A DNA stretch of 64,000 nt from Burkholderiales bacterium (GTDB lineage: Bacteria; Pseudomonadota; Gammaproteobacteria; Burkholderiales; SG8-41), in contig JAHCAI010000004.1 in NCBI GenBank assembly GCA_019634975.1, positions 202,750 to 266,749 on the forward strand, written 5' to 3'. Below, piece after piece: positions 1 through 8,668 of this stretch. How positions within the stretch are numbered: the first letter of the stretch is position 1; each line of letters starts with the position of its first letter. The notes beneath the pieces are model-generated. The model had not been told where the DNA came from. It made no database searches and saw only the letters and a list, made by a program, of their open reading frames with translations. Both the position numbers and the translations under genes were made by a program.

Positions 1-896
1 TGGCGCCGCCCGCCGGCGGTCGCCTGCTGACGCTGGCCGATATCGGCTTCAAGGAAACCAATCTGCGCGAGCTCGGAATCGCCGGAGGCACTGTCGCCGC
101 GCGCGAACTTTTCGCCGGCTTCCGGTCGCGGATGGCGCGTTACCGCGAGGCGCGCGATTATCCGGCAAGGAAGGGCCCGTCCTACCTGTCGGTGCACCTG
201 CGCTTCGGCACGATCTCGATCCGCGAGCTTGCGCGTGCGGCCTGGCAGGCTGCGCGTGAGGGCGACGGGGGTGCGGCGACCTGGCTTTCGGAGCTGGTGT
301 GGCGGGATTTCTATTTCATGATCCTGCACCACCATCCCCATGTCGTGTCCCGCTCGTTCCGGCCGGCCTATGACGCGATCCGCTGGCCCAATGATGAAGA
401 ACTGTTTTCGGCTTGGCGCGAGGGGTGCACCGGCTACCCGATCGTCGATGCGGCGATGCGCCAGCTCAACCAGACCGGCTACATGCACAACCGGCTGCGC
501 ATGATCGCCGCTTCGTTTCTGGTCAAGGACCTGCTGGTCGACTGGCGGCTCGGAGAGAAATATTTTGCCGACCGGCTTAATGATTTCGACCTTGCTGCGA
601 ACAACGGCGGCTGGCAGTGGGCGGCATCGACGGGCTGCGATGCACAGCCCTATTTCCGCATTTTCAATCCGGTGACCCAGTCGGAAAAATTCGATGCCGA
701 GGGCGCGTTCATCCGCCGCTATGTGCCGGAACTGGCACGTTGCGATAAGCGCCACATCCATGCGCCCTGGACCATGACGCCGGCGCAGCAGCAGGCCGCC
801 GGGGCGATCATCGGCAGGGATTATCCGGCACCGGTGGTCGATCATGCCAAGGCCCGGTTGCGGACGCTGGAACTGTTCAAGGCGGTGAGGGCCTGA
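1..896 (+). CDS. phrB: deoxyribodipyrimidine photolyase / cryptochrome family, C-terminal part
   Basis: This gene is cut by the left edge of the window; the frame is already open at position 3 and runs to TGA at 894-896, so about 297 C-terminal residues are visible. It matches the FAD-binding, all-helical domain of photolyases, which use blue light to split cyclobutane pyrimidine dimers in DNA. Diagnostic stretches are [46 protein letters not shown] and [20 protein letters not shown], which carry FAD-pocket and electron-transfer tryptophan positions of the family. The N-terminal antenna domain lies outside the window, so the photolyase subclass and antenna cofactor cannot be judged. It converges with trkH with only three bases between the stop codons. 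Confidence 0.93.
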   Translation, partial: APPAGGRLLTLADIGFKETNLRELGIAGGTVAARELFAGFRSRMARYREARDYPARKGPSYLSVHLRFGTISIRELARAAWQAAREGDGGAATWLSELVWRDFYFMILHHHPHVVSRSFRPAYDAIRWPNDEELFSAWREGCTGYPIVDAAMRQLNQTGYMHNRLRMIAASFLVKDLLVDWRLGEKYFADRLNDFDLAANNGGWQWAASTGCDAQPYFRIFNPVTQSEKFDAEGAFIRRYVPELARCDKRHIHAPWTMTPAQQQAAGAIIGRDYPAPVVDHAKARLRTLELFKAVRA

Positions 897-899
897 TTT

Positions 900-2357
900 T
901 TACTTGCGCCAGAACGCCGGTGTGAATATCACCAGCAGTGCGAACAGTTCGAGGCGGCCGAGCAGCATCGCGAAGGCGCAGACCCAGGTCTGCAAATCGG
1001 TGAGCACCGAAAAATTCGTGGCAGGACCAACCCGGTGCAGGCCGGGGCCGATGTTGTTGAGTGTTGCGACCACGGCCGAAAAGGCGGTTACTGGATCGAG
1101 CCCGGTCCAGCCGAGGATCAGGGTCATGGTCACCAGCAGTGCGATCCAGACGAAGAAAAAGGCGAGTACCGCGAACACCACCGAATCGGCAACCACGTGG
1201 CCCGCAACCTTGACCGGACTCACGGCCTGCGGGTGGGCGAGGCTCTTGATCTCGCGGTAGACCTGCCGGTAGAGGATTACCGCACGCATCATCTTGATGC
1301 CGCCGCCGGTCGAGCCGGAGCAGCTGAGGAAGGTGCCGATGAACAGGATCCACATCGGCGCGAACGCAGGCCACAGCGTGTAGTCGGTGGTTGAGTACCC
1401 GGTTGTCGTGCCGACCGAGATGATGTTGAAGGCTGCGTAGCGCAGCGCGGTCAGCGGGTCTGTGTAGGTGCCGGATCCGTAGAGCAGCATTGCAACACCG
1501 GCGACGCTAGCGACGATGACCAGCGCGAAATAACGTGCCTCGGTGTCGCGTGCGTAGGTCATCAGGCTGCGGCTGCGCCAGACCAGGAAATGGGTGGAGA
1601 AGTTGATGCCGGCAATGACCATGAAGCAGATGGCCACCAGTTCCACCGTTGCCGAGTTGAAATGACCCAGGCTGGCGTCGTAGGACGAGAATCCGCCGAG
1701 CGACATCGTGGTGAAGCTGTGAATGAGGGCGTCCAGCGGCGACATGCCGGCCGCATGGTAAGCGAAGCCGCAGGCGATGGTAAGCGCCGCGTAAATCAGC
1801 CACAGGCCCTTGGCGGTCTGGGCGATGCGCGGGGTCAGCTGTTCGTCCTTCATCGGGCCTGGAATCTCGGATTTCGAGATCTGCCGTCCGCCAACGCCGA
1901 GCATGGGCAGGATCGCCACAACCAGCACGATGACCCCCATGCCGCCGAGCCATTGCAGTACCGCGCGCCAGACGTTGATGGATGCGGGGAGCTCTTCGAG
2001 GCCGGAAATGACCGTGGCACCGGTCGCTGTCAGGCCGGACACGGCCTCGAAATAGGCGTCGGTGAAGGACAGCTGCGGCACTGTCAGCAGCAGCGGCAGC
2101 GAGGCGAACAGGGATCCGCCGGCCCACACCGCAACGACCAGCAGGATGCCTTCGCGCAGGCTCAGTTCGCGCTTGTTGCGCCGGGTCAGCAGCCAGAGGA
2201 TCGCACCGGCGCAGAAATTCAGCGCCATCGACAGGGTCAGGGCGCCGGCCATGCCGTCGTTGTAATAGAGTGACACGCTGATCGGCAGCAGGTGGGTGAG
2301 GCTCATCGCCATCGCGATCAGCGCAGCCACCGGAGCAACGGTCAACAGCCAGGACAT
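900..2357 (-). CDS. trkH: Trk potassium uptake system, membrane subunit TrkH
   Basis: A 485-residue polytopic inner-membrane protein of the TrkH/KtrB family, which forms the K+-conducting subunit. The four pore-loop repeats are visible as SGLTATGATVI, SFTTMSLGGFSSYD, SVGTTTGYSTTDY and ATLNNIGPGL, each with the glycine expected for the K+ filter. The start is the ATG at 2357, which gives the short hydrophobic N-terminus usual for the family. The regulatory partner trkA lies 62 bp upstream on the same strand, so the two probably form one operon. Length is normal for TrkH and no defect was seen. Confidence 0.96.
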   Translation of the reverse strand: MSWLLTVAPVAALIAMAMSLTHLLPISVSLYYNDGMAGALTLSMALNFCAGAILWLLTRRNKRELSLREGILLVVAVWAGGSLFASLPLLLTVPQLSFTDAYFEAVSGLTATGATVISGLEELPASINVWRAVLQWLGGMGVIVLVVAILPMLGVGGRQISKSEIPGPMKDEQLTPRIAQTAKGLWLIYAALTIACGFAYHAAGMSPLDALIHSFTTMSLGGFSSYDASLGHFNSATVELVAICFMVIAGINFSTHFLVWRSRSLMTYARDTEARYFALVIVASVAGVAMLLYGSGTYTDPLTALRYAAFNIISVGTTTGYSTTDYTLWPAFAPMWILFIGTFLSCSGSTGGGIKMMRAVILYRQVYREIKSLAHPQAVSPVKVAGHVVADSVVFAVLAFFFVWIALLVTMTLILGWTGLDPVTAFSAVVATLNNIGPGLHRVGPATNFSVLTDLQTWVCAFAMLLGRLELFALLVIFTPAFWRK

Positions 2358-2419
2358 GGGGAATCAGCGCCGGTAAGGTGTAACGCTGGCGGGTATCTTG
2401 CGGCGCACGGCGATGATGT

Positions 2420-3829
2420 TCACAGGAATCCGATGCTGACCTGGAACAGTTTCTCGACCTGGGGGACGATGCGCTTGTTGATTGTGAACACGATCACGTG
2501 GTCTTCTGACTCGATGACCGTGTCGTGGTGCGCGATCAGCACCTGGTGGTCACCCTCCGGCTTGCCGTCTTGGGCAGCCCGGGGCGGGCGGACCACGGCG
2601 CCGATGGTAGCGCCTTTCGGCAGCTCGATTTCCTCGATGCTGCGGCCGACGACCTTCGACGATTTTGCATCGCCGTGTGCCACCAGTTCCAGCGCTTCAG
2701 CGGCGCCGCGGCGCAGGCTGTGGACCGCCACGCAGTCACCGTGGCGCACATGGGCGAGCAGCGTGCCGATGGTCGTCTGTGCCGGGGAAATCGCGATGTC
2801 GATCTGGCCGGCCTGCACGAGGTTGACATAGGAACTGCGGTTGATCAGGGCGACGACCCGGCGCACGCCCATGCGCTTGGCGAGCAGCGATGACATGATG
2901 TTGTTCTCGTCATCGTTGGTCAGCGCGCAGTAGACGTCCATGTCGCCGATATTCTCGGCCTGCAGCAGATCCTCGTCGGTGACGTCGCCCACCAGCACCA
3001 GCGTCGTGCGCAGTTCGGCGGCCAGTTTTTCCGCACCGGCACGGCTGTGCTCGATGATCTTGACATCGTAGTGGTCCTCGATGGCCTTGGCCAGCCGGCG
3101 CCCGATGTTGCCGCCGCCGCCAATCATCACCCGCTTCACCGGCTTGTCCATGCGCCGCAATTCGCGCATGACACCGCGGATGTGCTCGGTGGCTGCAATG
3201 AAAAACACCTCGTCGCCGGCTTCGATCACCGTGGTGGCATCGGGGATGATCGGGCTGTCCTGGCGGAAGATCGCCGCCACCCGGGTGTCGAGTTTCGGCA
3301 GATGCTTGCGGATGGTCTGCAGCTCCTTGCCCACCAGTGGCCCGCCGTGGAAGGCACGCACTGCGACCAGGCTGACGCGACCCCCGGCGAACTCCAGGAC
3401 CTGCAGCGACTCCGGGAATTCGATCAGCTTGGCAATGTAGTCGGTCAGCACCTGTTCCGGGCAGATCACGGTATCAACCGAAAAGTTTTCGGCTGAAAAC
3501 ATTTCCGGGTGTGACAGGTAGTCAGCGGCGCGGATGCGCGCAACCTTGGTCGGAACGTTGAACATCGTTGCCGAGAGCTTGCAGGCGACAAGATTGGTTT
3601 CGTCGCTCTGGGTCACGGCGAGGACCAGATCGGCATCGCGCGCTCCTGCGCGTTCCAGGGTCTCCGGGTGGCCGGCATTGCCGACCACCGTGCGCAGGTC
3701 GAGCCTGTCCTGCAACTTGCGCAGGCGCGCGGCATCGGTATCGACCACCGTGATGTCGTTGGCTTCTGAAACCAGGTTTTCGGCGACCGAACTGCCGACC
3801 TGTCCCGCGCCGAGAATGACGATACGCAA
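2420..3829 (-). CDS. trkA: Trk potassium uptake system, NAD-binding subunit TrkA
   Basis: A 469-residue cytoplasmic protein that gates TrkH in response to nucleotides. It has two RCK units, each a Rossmann (TrkA_N) fold followed by a TrkA_C domain. The first nucleotide-binding motif is MRIVILGAGQVGSSVAENL at the N-terminus and the second is RVMIGGGGNIGRRLAKAI at about residues 234-251. In both units an acidic residue ends the second strand of the Rossmann fold (VVDTD and IIEHS). It lies first in a trkA-trkH pair. The upstream region is shared with the divergent rsmE gene. Confidence 0.96.
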   Translation of the reverse strand: MRIVILGAGQVGSSVAENLVSEANDITVVDTDAARLRKLQDRLDLRTVVGNAGHPETLERAGARDADLVLAVTQSDETNLVACKLSATMFNVPTKVARIRAADYLSHPEMFSAENFSVDTVICPEQVLTDYIAKLIEFPESLQVLEFAGGRVSLVAVRAFHGGPLVGKELQTIRKHLPKLDTRVAAIFRQDSPIIPDATTVIEAGDEVFFIAATEHIRGVMRELRRMDKPVKRVMIGGGGNIGRRLAKAIEDHYDVKIIEHSRAGAEKLAAELRTTLVLVGDVTDEDLLQAENIGDMDVYCALTNDDENNIMSSLLAKRMGVRRVVALINRSSYVNLVQAGQIDIAISPAQTTIGTLLAHVRHGDCVAVHSLRRGAAEALELVAHGDAKSSKVVGRSIEEIELPKGATIGAVVRPPRAAQDGKPEGDHQVLIAHHDTVIESEDHVIVFTINKRIVPQVEKLFQVSIGFL

Positions 3830-3964
3830 GCGGAATCTCCCTGCCTGGAGCCTCTAGGCACGCTGGTAAAGGGCGCAATTGTATACCTCTGTTGCAGCGC
3901 GGCGTCGCCATGGCCGGTCCGGCCGGGACATTTCATCCACGCATGCTATGGCATAATTTGAAGG

Positions 3965-4714
3965 GTGAGGAATAGAGCTAACCCATTGACTAGAATATAT
4001 TTTCCGGATCTGATCGCGGATCATGGCCGGTGCCGACTGTCGCCCGCCAAGTCTCATCATCTGGCCCAGGTGCTACGCCTGGAAGTCGGCGATCCGGTCG
4101 AGCTTTTTGACGGGCAGGGTACTGCGCATGACGCAGTAATCACCGACTGCGCGCGTGGCGCGGTCAGCCTACAGGTCGGCGCCCGGCGTAATGAGCAGCG
4201 GGAGTCGCCCCTGCGGGTCACGCTGGCCCAGGCCCTGTCCAGCGGCGAACGCATGGATTACACCATCCAGAAAGCGGTCGAACTGGGCGTTTCCGGCATT
4301 CAGCCGCTGCTCTCCGAGCGCTGCGTGGTGCGCCTGTCGGGTGAGCGCGCCGAAAAAAAACAGGCGCACTGGCAGGGAGTCGTGGTCGCCGCCTGCGAGC
4401 AATGCGGCCGCAATGTGGTGCCCGCGGTGAACCGCCTGCTGGCCCTGCGCGACTGGCTGATGCAGCCGGGACCCGCAGACGGTCTGCGCCTGCTGCTGGC
4501 GCCCGGTGCCGAAACCACGCTGGGCCGGTTGCCGCGGCCTGCCGGCGCGATCACCGTGCTGGCCGGCCCCGAGGGCGGACTGTCGCCTACCGAACTCGAG
4601 GATGCGGTGCGCGCGGGTTTCACTCCCTTGCGCCTCGGGCCGCGCGTGCTGCGCACCGAAACAGCCGCGGTCGCACTGCTCGCGGCGATGCAGGCGCTGT
4701 GGGGGGATTTCTGA
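3965..4714 (+). CDS. rsmE: 16S rRNA (uracil(1498)-N(3))-methyltransferase
   Basis: RsmE methylates U1498 of 16S rRNA with S-adenosylmethionine. The protein has an N-terminal PUA-like domain (RIYFPDLIADHGRCRL) and a C-terminal SPOUT methyltransferase domain whose trefoil knot is marked by VLAGPEGGLSPTELEDA and LGPRVLRTETAAVALLAAM. The longest frame starts with GTG at 3965. An in-frame TTG at 3986 would give the MTRIYFP N-terminus common in relatives, so the first seven residues are uncertain. Length (249 residues, or 242 from the TTG) is normal. It is divergent from trkA. Confidence 0.94.
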   Translation: MRNRANPLTRIYFPDLIADHGRCRLSPAKSHHLAQVLRLEVGDPVELFDGQGTAHDAVITDCARGAVSLQVGARRNEQRESPLRVTLAQALSSGERMDYTIQKAVELGVSGIQPLLSERCVVRLSGERAEKKQAHWQGVVVAACEQCGRNVVPAVNRLLALRDWLMQPGPADGLRLLLAPGAETTLGRLPRPAGAITVLAGPEGGLSPTELEDAVRAGFTPLRLGPRVLRTETAAVALLAAMQALWGDF

Positions 4715-4783
4715 GCAGCGGCTTTCGTTGCCGCGGGTTCTCGCATACCATCCTTCGCGGGATGCAGCTGAAAGGACAGGGCC

Positions 4784-6169
4784 ATTACCACCGATAACGA
4801 TAACGCCTCCGGCGCGGCGGATGCCGGCAAGCTCCGCGGCGGCGCACGGCCGCGCCTGTCGGCGCAGGACCGTTTCATCGACTGGTTCCAGTCAGTGGCG
4901 CCCTATATCCATGCCTTCCGCGGCAAGGTGTTCGTCATCGCTTTCGGTGGCGAGGTTGTCGCGGACGGCCGCTTTTTCCACCTGACCCACGACCTGAACC
5001 TTCTCGCGGCGCTGGGCGTGAAGCTGGTGCTGGTGCACGGCTCGCGGCGCCAGATCGAGGCCAAGCTGAAGGCGCAGAACCTGCGCAGCCGTTTTGCCGA
5101 GAAGCTGCGTGTCACGGATGCCGCGGCGCTGCAGGCGGCGATGGAGGTGGCGGGCACGCTGCGCGTGCAGATCGAGGCCCTGCTGTCGATGGGCCTGCCC
5201 AATTCGCCGATGGCGGGCGCGCATATCCGCGTCGCCAGCGGCAATTTTGTCACCGCGCGGCCGATAGGCGTCGTCGACGGCGTCGACCTGATGCACACCG
5301 GCGAGGTACGCAAGATCGATGCGCCGGCGATCGAACGGCGGCTGAAGGACGACGAGCTGGTGGTGATTTCGCCGCTCGGCTACTCGCCGACCGGCGAAGT
5401 ATTCAATCTTGCGCTGGGAGATGTCGCTGCCGCGACCGCGGTCGAGCTGAAGGCGGACAAGCTGATTTTCCTGATGGAGTCGGCGGGCGTCACCGGCCGT
5501 CGCGGCGAGCTGTTGCGCGAACTGACGGTGCGCGAAGCCAAGGGACTGCTTTCACGCGGGCGCATCGAGTCCGATGAGATGCAGTCCTACCTGCCGGCGG
5601 CGGTGCGTGCCTGCGAACAGGGCGTCGGGCGCGCCCACCTGATCTCCGGGCATCTCGATGACAGCCTGCTGCTCGAGCTGTTCACCCACAAGGGGGTGGG
5701 CACGCTGGTGACGCCGGACCCGCTGGAGACGCTGCGCCACGCAAAGATCGACGACATCGGCGGCATACTCGGCCTGATCGAGCCGCTGGAGGCTGCGGGG
5801 CTGCTGGTCAAGCGCAACCGCGACCTGCTGGAGATGGAAATCGACCGCTTCTGGGTGCTCGAGCACGACCGGAGGATCGTCGGCTGCGCTGCGCTGTATC
5901 CGTTTTCCGGCGAAAAATCCGGCGAGCTGGCCGGGCTCGCGGTGCATCCGGAGTTCCGCCGCCGGGGTGCCGGCGAGCGGCTGCTGGCGGCGATCGAGAA
6001 GCGCGCCCGCGGCATGCGGCTGAAGCAGCTGTTCGTGCTGACCACCCGGGCCGAGCACTGGTTCGTCGAGCGCGGATTCACCGAAACCGACGTCAGCGCG
6101 CTGCCGCAGAAGAAAAAGGAGCTCTACAACTACCAGCGCCGGTCGGTGGTGCTGACCAAGCGGCTGTAA
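4784..6169 (+). CDS. argA: amino-acid N-acetyltransferase (N-acetylglutamate synthase), probable AUU start
   Basis: ArgA makes N-acetylglutamate from glutamate and acetyl-CoA, the first step of arginine synthesis. It combines an amino-acid kinase-like domain (FVIAFGGEVVADGRFFHL, LVLVHGSRRQIEAKL) with a C-terminal GNAT domain (GLAVHPEFRRRGAGERLLAAI). The first ATG/GTG/TTG codon available in frame is GTG 4895, which would remove the conserved FIDWFQSVAPYIHAF segment. That frame is open back to a stop at 4769, and the only well-placed initiator is ATT at 4784, seven bases after AAGGA. Starting there gives 461 residues beginning (M)TTDNDN, close to the family length. A CTG at 4856 is the other candidate. 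The function is secure; the start is inferred. Confidence 0.9.
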   Translation: MTTDNDNASGAADAGKLRGGARPRLSAQDRFIDWFQSVAPYIHAFRGKVFVIAFGGEVVADGRFFHLTHDLNLLAALGVKLVLVHGSRRQIEAKLKAQNLRSRFAEKLRVTDAAALQAAMEVAGTLRVQIEALLSMGLPNSPMAGAHIRVASGNFVTARPIGVVDGVDLMHTGEVRKIDAPAIERRLKDDELVVISPLGYSPTGEVFNLALGDVAAATAVELKADKLIFLMESAGVTGRRGELLRELTVREAKGLLSRGRIESDEMQSYLPAAVRACEQGVGRAHLISGHLDDSLLLELFTHKGVGTLVTPDPLETLRHAKIDDIGGILGLIEPLEAAGLLVKRNRDLLEMEIDRFWVLEHDRRIVGCAALYPFSGEKSGELAGLAVHPEFRRRGAGERLLAAIEKRARGMRLKQLFVLTTRAEHWFVERGFTETDVSALPQKKKELYNYQRRSVVLTKRL

Positions 6170-6244
6170 ATGGCCGCGGGAGCGCCGGAATCTGATCTGG
6201 CGCAACAAATCCGTAACAAAAAAGTCTTATTCTGGAGAAGTGAC

Positions 6245-6520
6245 ATGGCGCGTCAGGTGCATTGCGTAAAGCTGAAACGCGAGGCCGAAGGCCTCGATTT
6301 TCCACCCTACCCCGGGGAGCTCGGGAGACGGGTGTTCGAGCATGTGTCCAAGGAAGCATGGAAGCAGTGGCTGGAACAGCAGAAAATGCTGGTCAATGAA
6401 AACCGCCTCAACCTTGCAGACAAGAAGGCCCGTGATTACCTTGCGCAGCAGATGGAGAAGCATTTTTTCGGAGACGGCGCGGATACCGCGGCCGGCTTCG
6501 TCCCGCCGTCGAGACCCTGA
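6245..6520 (+). CDS. yggX: Fe(2+)-trafficking protein YggX
   Basis: A 91-residue cytoplasmic protein of the YggX family, linked to iron handling and protection of iron-sulfur clusters from oxidation. It begins [19 protein letters not shown] and contains the conserved segments [10 protein letters not shown] and [19 protein letters not shown], with the family's near N-terminal cysteine at residue 7. The start is the ATG at 6245, preceded by TGGAGAAG. A longer frame begins at the ATG directly after the argA stop, but its extra 25 residues are not part of the family. It lies 75 bp after argA and 36 bp before ppk. Confidence 0.95.
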   Translation: MARQVHCVKLKREAEGLDFPPYPGELGRRVFEHVSKEAWKQWLEQQKMLVNENRLNLADKKARDYLAQQMEKHFFGDGADTAAGFVPPSRP

Positions 6521-6556
6521 GGGCCCCGGCGTCATCCCCGCCGGGCATTTTCCGCG

Positions 6557-8668
6557 ATGAACTCCGCCGTCCGCCGCCCGCGGCGCGCGCCCGGCAAGGC
6601 CCGGTTCGCGCCGGAGTTCTACCTCAACCGCGAGCTGGGCCTGCTGTCCTTCAACCGGCGGGTGCTGGCGCAGGCGGAGAACAGCGCCTGCCCCCTGCTC
6701 GAGCGGCTGCGCTTCCTGTGCATCGTCAGCAGCAATCTCGACGAATTTTTCGAGGTCCGCGTTGCGGGCCTGCAGGCCGAGATCGAGGCCGGCTCGGCAC
6801 CGGTCTATCCGGACCAGCTGCGCGCCGACCAGGTGTACCGCCAGGTCGCGAAAGAGGCGCATGAGCTGGTCGCGCGCCAGTATCAGCTGCTCAACGAGGA
6901 AATCCTGCCGGGCCTGGAGCGCGAAGGCATCCGCTTCCTGCGGCGCAGCGGCCTGACGCCGCAGCAGGCGGAGTGGACGCGGGGCTACTTCCTGCGCGAA
7001 GTGATGCCGGTGCTGACGCCGATCGGCCTCGATCCGGCGCATCCCTTCCCGCGGGTGCTCAACAAGAGCCTGAATTTCGCCGTCGAGCTGGAGGGCAAGG
7101 ACGCTTTCGGCCGCAATTCCGGCATTGCCATCGTGCAGGCGCCGCGGGTTCTGCCGCGGGTGATCCGCCTGCCGCAGGACGTCGCCGGCGCCGAATACGA
7201 TTTCGTATTCCTGTCCTCGGTGCTCCATGAGCATGTCGGCGAGCTGTTCACCGGCATGAAGGTTCTCGGCTGCTACCAGTTCCGGCTGACCCGCAACAGC
7301 GAGCTGTTTGTCGACGAGGAGGAGGTCAAGGACCTGCGCACCGCGCTGCGCGGCGAGCTGCCGCACCGGCACTTCGGCGACGAGGTGCGGCTGGAGGTTG
7401 CTGACAGCTGTCCGCAGCACATTTCGAATTTCCTGCTGACCCAGTTCAAGCTCGACGAAGAGGACCTCTACCGCGTCGACGGCCCGGTCAACCTCGCGCG
7501 CGTCATCAGCGTCCCGGACTGGGTGGATCGCCTGGACCTGAAGTTCCCGCAGTTTCGTCCCGGAGTGCCGGGGCGGCTCGACCAGCCGGGAAGCATCTTC
7601 GACGCGATCCGGGCGCGCGATATTCTGCTGCATCATCCATATCAGTCTTTTCAGCCGGTGATCGTTTTCCTGCAGCAGGCGGCTCGCGACCCGGCGGTGG
7701 CCGCCATCAAGATGACCGTCTACCGCACCGGTGCCGAGTCGGAATTGATGGAGGAACTGATCAGCGCGGCGCGCAGCGGCAAGGAAGTGACCGTGGTGCT
7801 GGAGCTGCTCGCGCGTTTCGACGAGGAGGCGAACATCAACTGGGCGCAGCGGCTCGAGGAGGCCGGCGCCCATGTCGTCTACGGCGTGGTGGGACACAAG
7901 ACCCATGCCAAGATGCTGATGGTGGTGCGGCGCGAGGCCGAGGGGCTGCGCCGCTATGTGCACCTTGCCACCGGCAACTATCATCCGCGCACCGCCCGGC
8001 TCTACACCGACTTCGGACTTTTCACCTGCAACGAGGAGATCGGCAGTGACGTCGCCGACGTGTTCATGCAGCTGACAGGGCTGGGCCGGGCGACGAAGCT
8101 GCGCCACCTGCGCCAGTCGCCTTTCACGCTGCACCGGGAAATGATTCGTGCGATCGAGAACGAGACGGCAATCGCGCGCTCGGGGCGCAAGGGCCAGATC
8201 ATCGCCAAGATGAACTCCCTGCTGGAGGCCGAGGTCGTGGGCGCGCTCTACGAAGCTTCCAAGGCCGGCGTGCAGATCGACCTCATCGTGCGCGGTGTCT
8301 GCGCGCTGCGCCCCGGGGTGCCGGGACTTTCGGACAACATCCGCGTGCGTTCCGTCATCGGCCGCTTCCTCGAACATACCCGGGTGTTCTATTTCCTCAA
8401 TGACGGCGCCGAAGATGTCTTCCTGTCGAGCGCCGACTGGATGGACCGCAACTTCTTCGGCCGCGTCGAAGTCTGTTTTCCGGTGCTGGATCCGGAGCTG
8501 AAGCAGCGCGTGATCAGCGAGGGCTTGCGCGCCTATCTCGAAGACAACACCCAGGCCTGGCTGATGGGCGAGGACGGCCAGTATGCCTGCCGAGTGCCGG
8601 GCCGTGCGCGTCCGGTTGCGGCGCAGGAAGCGCTGCTGGAACTGCTCGCCCGCAAGACCGGGGCATGA
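6557..8668 (+). CDS. ppk1: polyphosphate kinase 1
   Basis: PPK1 reversibly transfers the gamma phosphate of ATP to an inorganic polyphosphate chain. The 703-residue protein has the four family domains. The N domain contains FYLNRELGLLSFNRRVL. The H domain follows, and the phospholipase-D-like catalytic C1 and C2 domains carry the histidine motifs GHKTHAKMLMV (near residue 446) and TGNYHPRTARLYTDFGLF (near residue 475). The region around GHKTHAK corresponds to the autophosphorylated histidine of characterised PPKs. It is the first gene of a right-reading group (ppk1, CYTH-CHAD, sixA, pap) and its stop overlaps the next start in ATGA, which indicates translational coupling. No clear Shine-Dalgarno sequence precedes its ATG. 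Confidence 0.97.
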   Translation: MNSAVRRPRRAPGKARFAPEFYLNRELGLLSFNRRVLAQAENSACPLLERLRFLCIVSSNLDEFFEVRVAGLQAEIEAGSAPVYPDQLRADQVYRQVAKEAHELVARQYQLLNEEILPGLEREGIRFLRRSGLTPQQAEWTRGYFLREVMPVLTPIGLDPAHPFPRVLNKSLNFAVELEGKDAFGRNSGIAIVQAPRVLPRVIRLPQDVAGAEYDFVFLSSVLHEHVGELFTGMKVLGCYQFRLTRNSELFVDEEEVKDLRTALRGELPHRHFGDEVRLEVADSCPQHISNFLLTQFKLDEEDLYRVDGPVNLARVISVPDWVDRLDLKFPQFRPGVPGRLDQPGSIFDAIRARDILLHHPYQSFQPVIVFLQQAARDPAVAAIKMTVYRTGAESELMEELISAARSGKEVTVVLELLARFDEEANINWAQRLEEAGAHVVYGVVGHKTHAKMLMVVRREAEGLRRYVHLATGNYHPRTARLYTDFGLFTCNEEIGSDVADVFMQLTGLGRATKLRHLRQSPFTLHREMIRAIENETAIARSGRKGQIIAKMNSLLEAEVVGALYEASKAGVQIDLIVRGVCALRPGVPGLSDNIRVRSVIGRFLEHTRVFYFLNDGAEDVFLSSADWMDRNFFGRVEVCFPVLDPELKQRVISEGLRAYLEDNTQAWLMGEDGQYACRVPGRARPVAAQEALLELLARKTGA

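Noticed and set aside
6227..8377. 716-codon open frame on the minus strand opposite yggX and ppk1
   Set aside because: Antisense shadow in GC-rich DNA; it has no recognisable domain and lies wholly opposite well-supported genes.
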